Assembly: GCF_003590095.1 (NCBI RefSeq)
Contig: NC_039493.1
Coordinates: 186,001-250,000, forward strand
Direction of reading: 5' to 3'
DNA length: 64,000 nucleotides
From: Trichoplusia ni
Taxonomy: Eukaryota > Arthropoda > Insecta > Lepidoptera > Noctuidae
The notes beneath the pieces are model-generated. The model did not search any database. It worked only from the letters and a program-made list of their open reading frames with translations, and was not told the origin of the DNA. Position 1 is the stretch's first letter. The number at the start of each line of letters is the position of its first letter. Of the stretch, positions 61,901 to 64,000 are shown piece after piece. A program made the position numbers and the translations under genes.

Positions 61901-62375
61901 AAAAGACAGATGATTTTTATCCAAGAACAGCACGGTGCCAACTTCAGTCCCGATTTTATTGGAATGCCGAAAGTGTCAATCAGATTTTGCGTTAAACGTG
62001 AACATTCTCGCACGTATAATTCTTTTTAAAATACTGTTCCCTTAGTCTATATTCAACACCGGACTTTTTAAAACCTTTTTTTTTGTACTATGACCACGGT
62101 GTAGCATACCAGTCGCCTGAAAACCACATCCAATTACTTGAGGGTTACCAAAAATCGTATTGCGTAATGGTAGAGTTCTGGTATATAGTTACCTGATTGT
62201 GTAGGGGCAGCACATCGACTTCGTGTCCCTCGTCAGGCGAGAGCGGCGAGTGCACCACGGCGACCGGCGCCGGCTGGCCGCGCTTGCGGTCCGCGCCGCG
62301 CCGCTCCGGCTCCCCCATGCCCCAGCCGAGAGAGTACACCATCACTTCGGCCGAGCCACCGCCGCCGCTGTCCAC
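55919..62375 (-). CDS. IP6K: Inositol hexakisphosphate kinase (5' end uncertain)
   Basis: Seven exons join in frame: 62193-62375, 59929-60055, 57634-57757, 57197-57273, 56937-57112, 56597-56802 and 55919-56507. They encode 493 residues of an IP6K that makes diphosphoinositol phosphates from InsP6. Visible hallmarks are QVGGHTRLLVL near residue 61, the catalytic PCVLDLKMG (PxxxDxKxG) with TRQHGDDAS, SYRFYSCSLLIVYEG, and the metal-binding RMIDFAHT near the end. Between the last two is an acidic Ser-rich insert of about 130 residues. The first listed exon opens in phase 0 behind an acceptor; translation may start inside it at MVYSLGWGMG or further upstream, possibly beyond the window. A donor match at 63421-63428 could end a non-coding first exon. 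The last exon is very GC-rich. Confidence 0.9.
57955..58022 (-). repeat. tRNA-like SINE fragment in an IP6K intron
   Basis: The minus strand reads CCCAATGGCTAACCAGTGTC, then GCGGGTCGGAACCCGACTGGG, with A- and B-box spacing like a SINE head. It is not a complete tRNA. Confidence 0.45.
58345..58560. promoter_or_regulatory. GC-rich, CpG-dense patch in an IP6K intron
   Basis: About 200 bp of CpG-rich sequence, including CGCCGCCGGCGTCGCTCCGC and a CCGCTC-type hexamer array at about 58447-58475, sit in an otherwise AT-rich intron. It could be an internal promoter or a cryptic exon. No splice-bounded frame was found. Confidence 0.3.
60860..60965. promoter_or_regulatory. GC-rich, CpG-dense patch in an IP6K intron
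   Basis: CGGTGGTGGCATTGACCCGG, GGGCGCGGCGCGACGACCCG and GCACGCGGCTCAGCGC form a short CpG island upstream of the exon at 59929-60055. It is a candidate alternative promoter for a shorter IP6K transcript. Confidence 0.3.
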
Positions 62376-64000
62376 CTGGTGATAAAAAAATATGAATTAT
62401 AAGTATTGTAGCACCCAAAAGTTAAAGAAGTCATTAAAAGGATCCTAATATTCAGGTGAATTGAACACACACCGAGGTTAGTTTGAGATGCGGAGATAAG
62501 GAATGCTGGAAGAATTTGGGATAAGCGTTTAATGAGAAATCATAAGCTGAAAATAACTTCTGGTTAAGGTAATAAATAAGAAAGTCTGTGGCTACATAAC
62601 AGACAATTTAAAAATACATTATGTCGGCAACGACTAGTTAATTCCACTACCAAACAAAAGACTGACCGTAACTCATAAAAACCCAGTCTTGTCTATCCAG
62701 TACAGATTCTACTTATATCACTCCTTGCTAATGAAGTTAACCATATGTGGTTGCAGAAATCATCGGGCACATACACGTGTTTACCAAGCAATTGATGGTT
62801 AAGCAAGTGCCATGTTTAGCACGTATTCACTTGAGCACGTAATTGAAAATATGCCATTCAAGTGTCACTTCTAGTTTGAGCACTCAGACAATAAGCATTA
62901 ATATATTATGTCCGTCATATATTATATTTATGGGGAAATACCGAACCATATAATCGTCGACCATTATCTAACTTAGATTAGACGTTGCGACATTTTTATG
63001 TAACAGTATAAAGCTGGTCTCCATTTATGGGTAAAATACGTATGTAACGTGGAAATAAAGCAATAATATTTATGTTTGTATCAACTAGTAACTGTTGACG
63101 CAATTCAAGAGATTTCTAAATGATTTACATAAGTAAAACACCTTTAAAGTTGGACAAAGGATTTTATGGTTGCGTTTAATCTTTGTCTGCCAATCAAATA
63201 TGTATAAGAAAGTAATAATACTAATCGTAGGTGATTTACACGAAACCTACAACCCCCCAAAAAAGCTGTTGTGCAAAAGAGCCGCCTCTTTATCTTAGGT
63301 AGTGCAGCTTCTCGCTTACACAGATGCAACGGTAGCTCCTCTCTACAAAACTACGATTATAAACCTCATGTAGATGATTAAAATTTTTGTCAGACTATAT
63401 AAATAAACATTTCAATGACGTCACTTACATCAACGTTTATAAAGCAGAATCAATTCATATTATAACAAAACAAATTGACGTAACCTTCACTATTGATTAA
63501 TGAAAATTCAGCAATACAAAGTAAATTTTCTTTCTTAAAAACAATCCGAACTTTATGTTACAGATAAAAACAGTTCATGTAGAGTTCAAAATGTTTTTGT
63601 TATTGTCCGAGACAAAAAGAAGGAGAAGTTTTAAAGCAGTGTGAGATGCAAGTGCGGTAGAGGCTAGTTTTAGTCAGTAAATGTCAGGTTGGTGAACCGG
63701 GGCCTTCGAGTGCTTTTTAAATGGCTGCTACTCGGCAACCGCCCGGGCAACTTATTATTTTTTATCCTCTCACTCCGGCTGTCACGAGTTAACAAGAATA
63801 GGGCCAAACAATGCCACAAAACTTTCTGGAATTTTCTGTGATACGTTTACGCCCTCCAATTGTTGTAAATATATTCGATTTAGTTTCATCTGAAATAATA
63901 TATGCTACTTAAATGCTAGCGGTGTTTTGTTCCAAGTAAACGTTGACCTGTTTACCATTTTCTTTGTTTATTTTATCAATAATGGTTATTGTGACGCAGT
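62376..64000. other. Upstream of the first recognised IP6K exon, no gene seen
   Basis: It is AT-rich with no long frame. A good minus-strand donor match (GTAAGTGA, 63421-63428) could mark the end of a 5' leader exon of IP6K. Otherwise nothing is recognisable. Confidence 0.45.

Overview
The window looks like nuclear DNA of a moth or butterfly. It is AT-rich, its genes are split by many short GT-AG introns, and it carries repeat debris typical of Lepidoptera: several families of tRNA-derived SINEs, retroelement 3' ends with the PuCAT/TCCACTGCTGGACATAGG-type tail, and fragments ending in a GCGGGCAACAGCTAGT-like motif. I assembled exons by hand from splice signals and reading-frame phase. Every multi-exon model below closes in frame.

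Left third (1-17.3 kb): mostly intergenic and repeat-filled. It holds one small two-exon membrane-protein gene (10068-10572, minus) and one orphan coding exon (13465-13672, minus). A weak candidate promoter and first exon lies near 9.66-9.85 kb.

Centre (17.3-48.4 kb): two interleaved gene families. Family 1 is three paralogous two-domain TULIP-fold lipid-binding-like genes (JHBP/takeout and group-7-mite-allergen-like). TULIP-A (minus, 21698-30300) and TULIP-B (plus, 30495-36688) diverge from a 194-bp shared promoter. TULIP-C (plus, 37315-43059) follows. A and B have 12 coding exons with almost identical intron phases. C has the 10 middle ones and lacks both the signal-peptide exon and the C-terminal tail exon, so it is probably intracellular. 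Family 2 is three small single-pass membrane proteins sharing the motif GIxxGYxY at the end of the membrane helix and the same intron phases around it: TM-1 (plus, 17324-20884, 5' exon not found), TM-2 (plus, 46227-47456) and TM-3 (minus, 47680-48405). TM-2 and TM-3 begin with N-myristoylation-type MG starts. All three have a basic convertase-like site and N-glycosylation sequons after the helix.

Right third (49-62.4 kb and beyond): housekeeping genes. RNase P/MRP subunit Rpp20 (POP7) ends two bases before the start of TMEM203 on the same strand, an arrangement that suggests a bicistronic mRNA. A 737-residue coiled-coil protein with a PP1-docking-type motif is convergent with TMEM203. Inositol hexakisphosphate kinase occupies 55919-62375 on the minus strand, and its 5' end may lie beyond the right edge.

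The most interesting parts are the three-gene TULIP cluster with its leaderless member, the uncharacterised GIxxGYxY membrane-protein family that flanks it, and the POP7-TMEM203 gene pair. I see no CRISPR array, rRNA, genuine tRNA gene or intact transposon.
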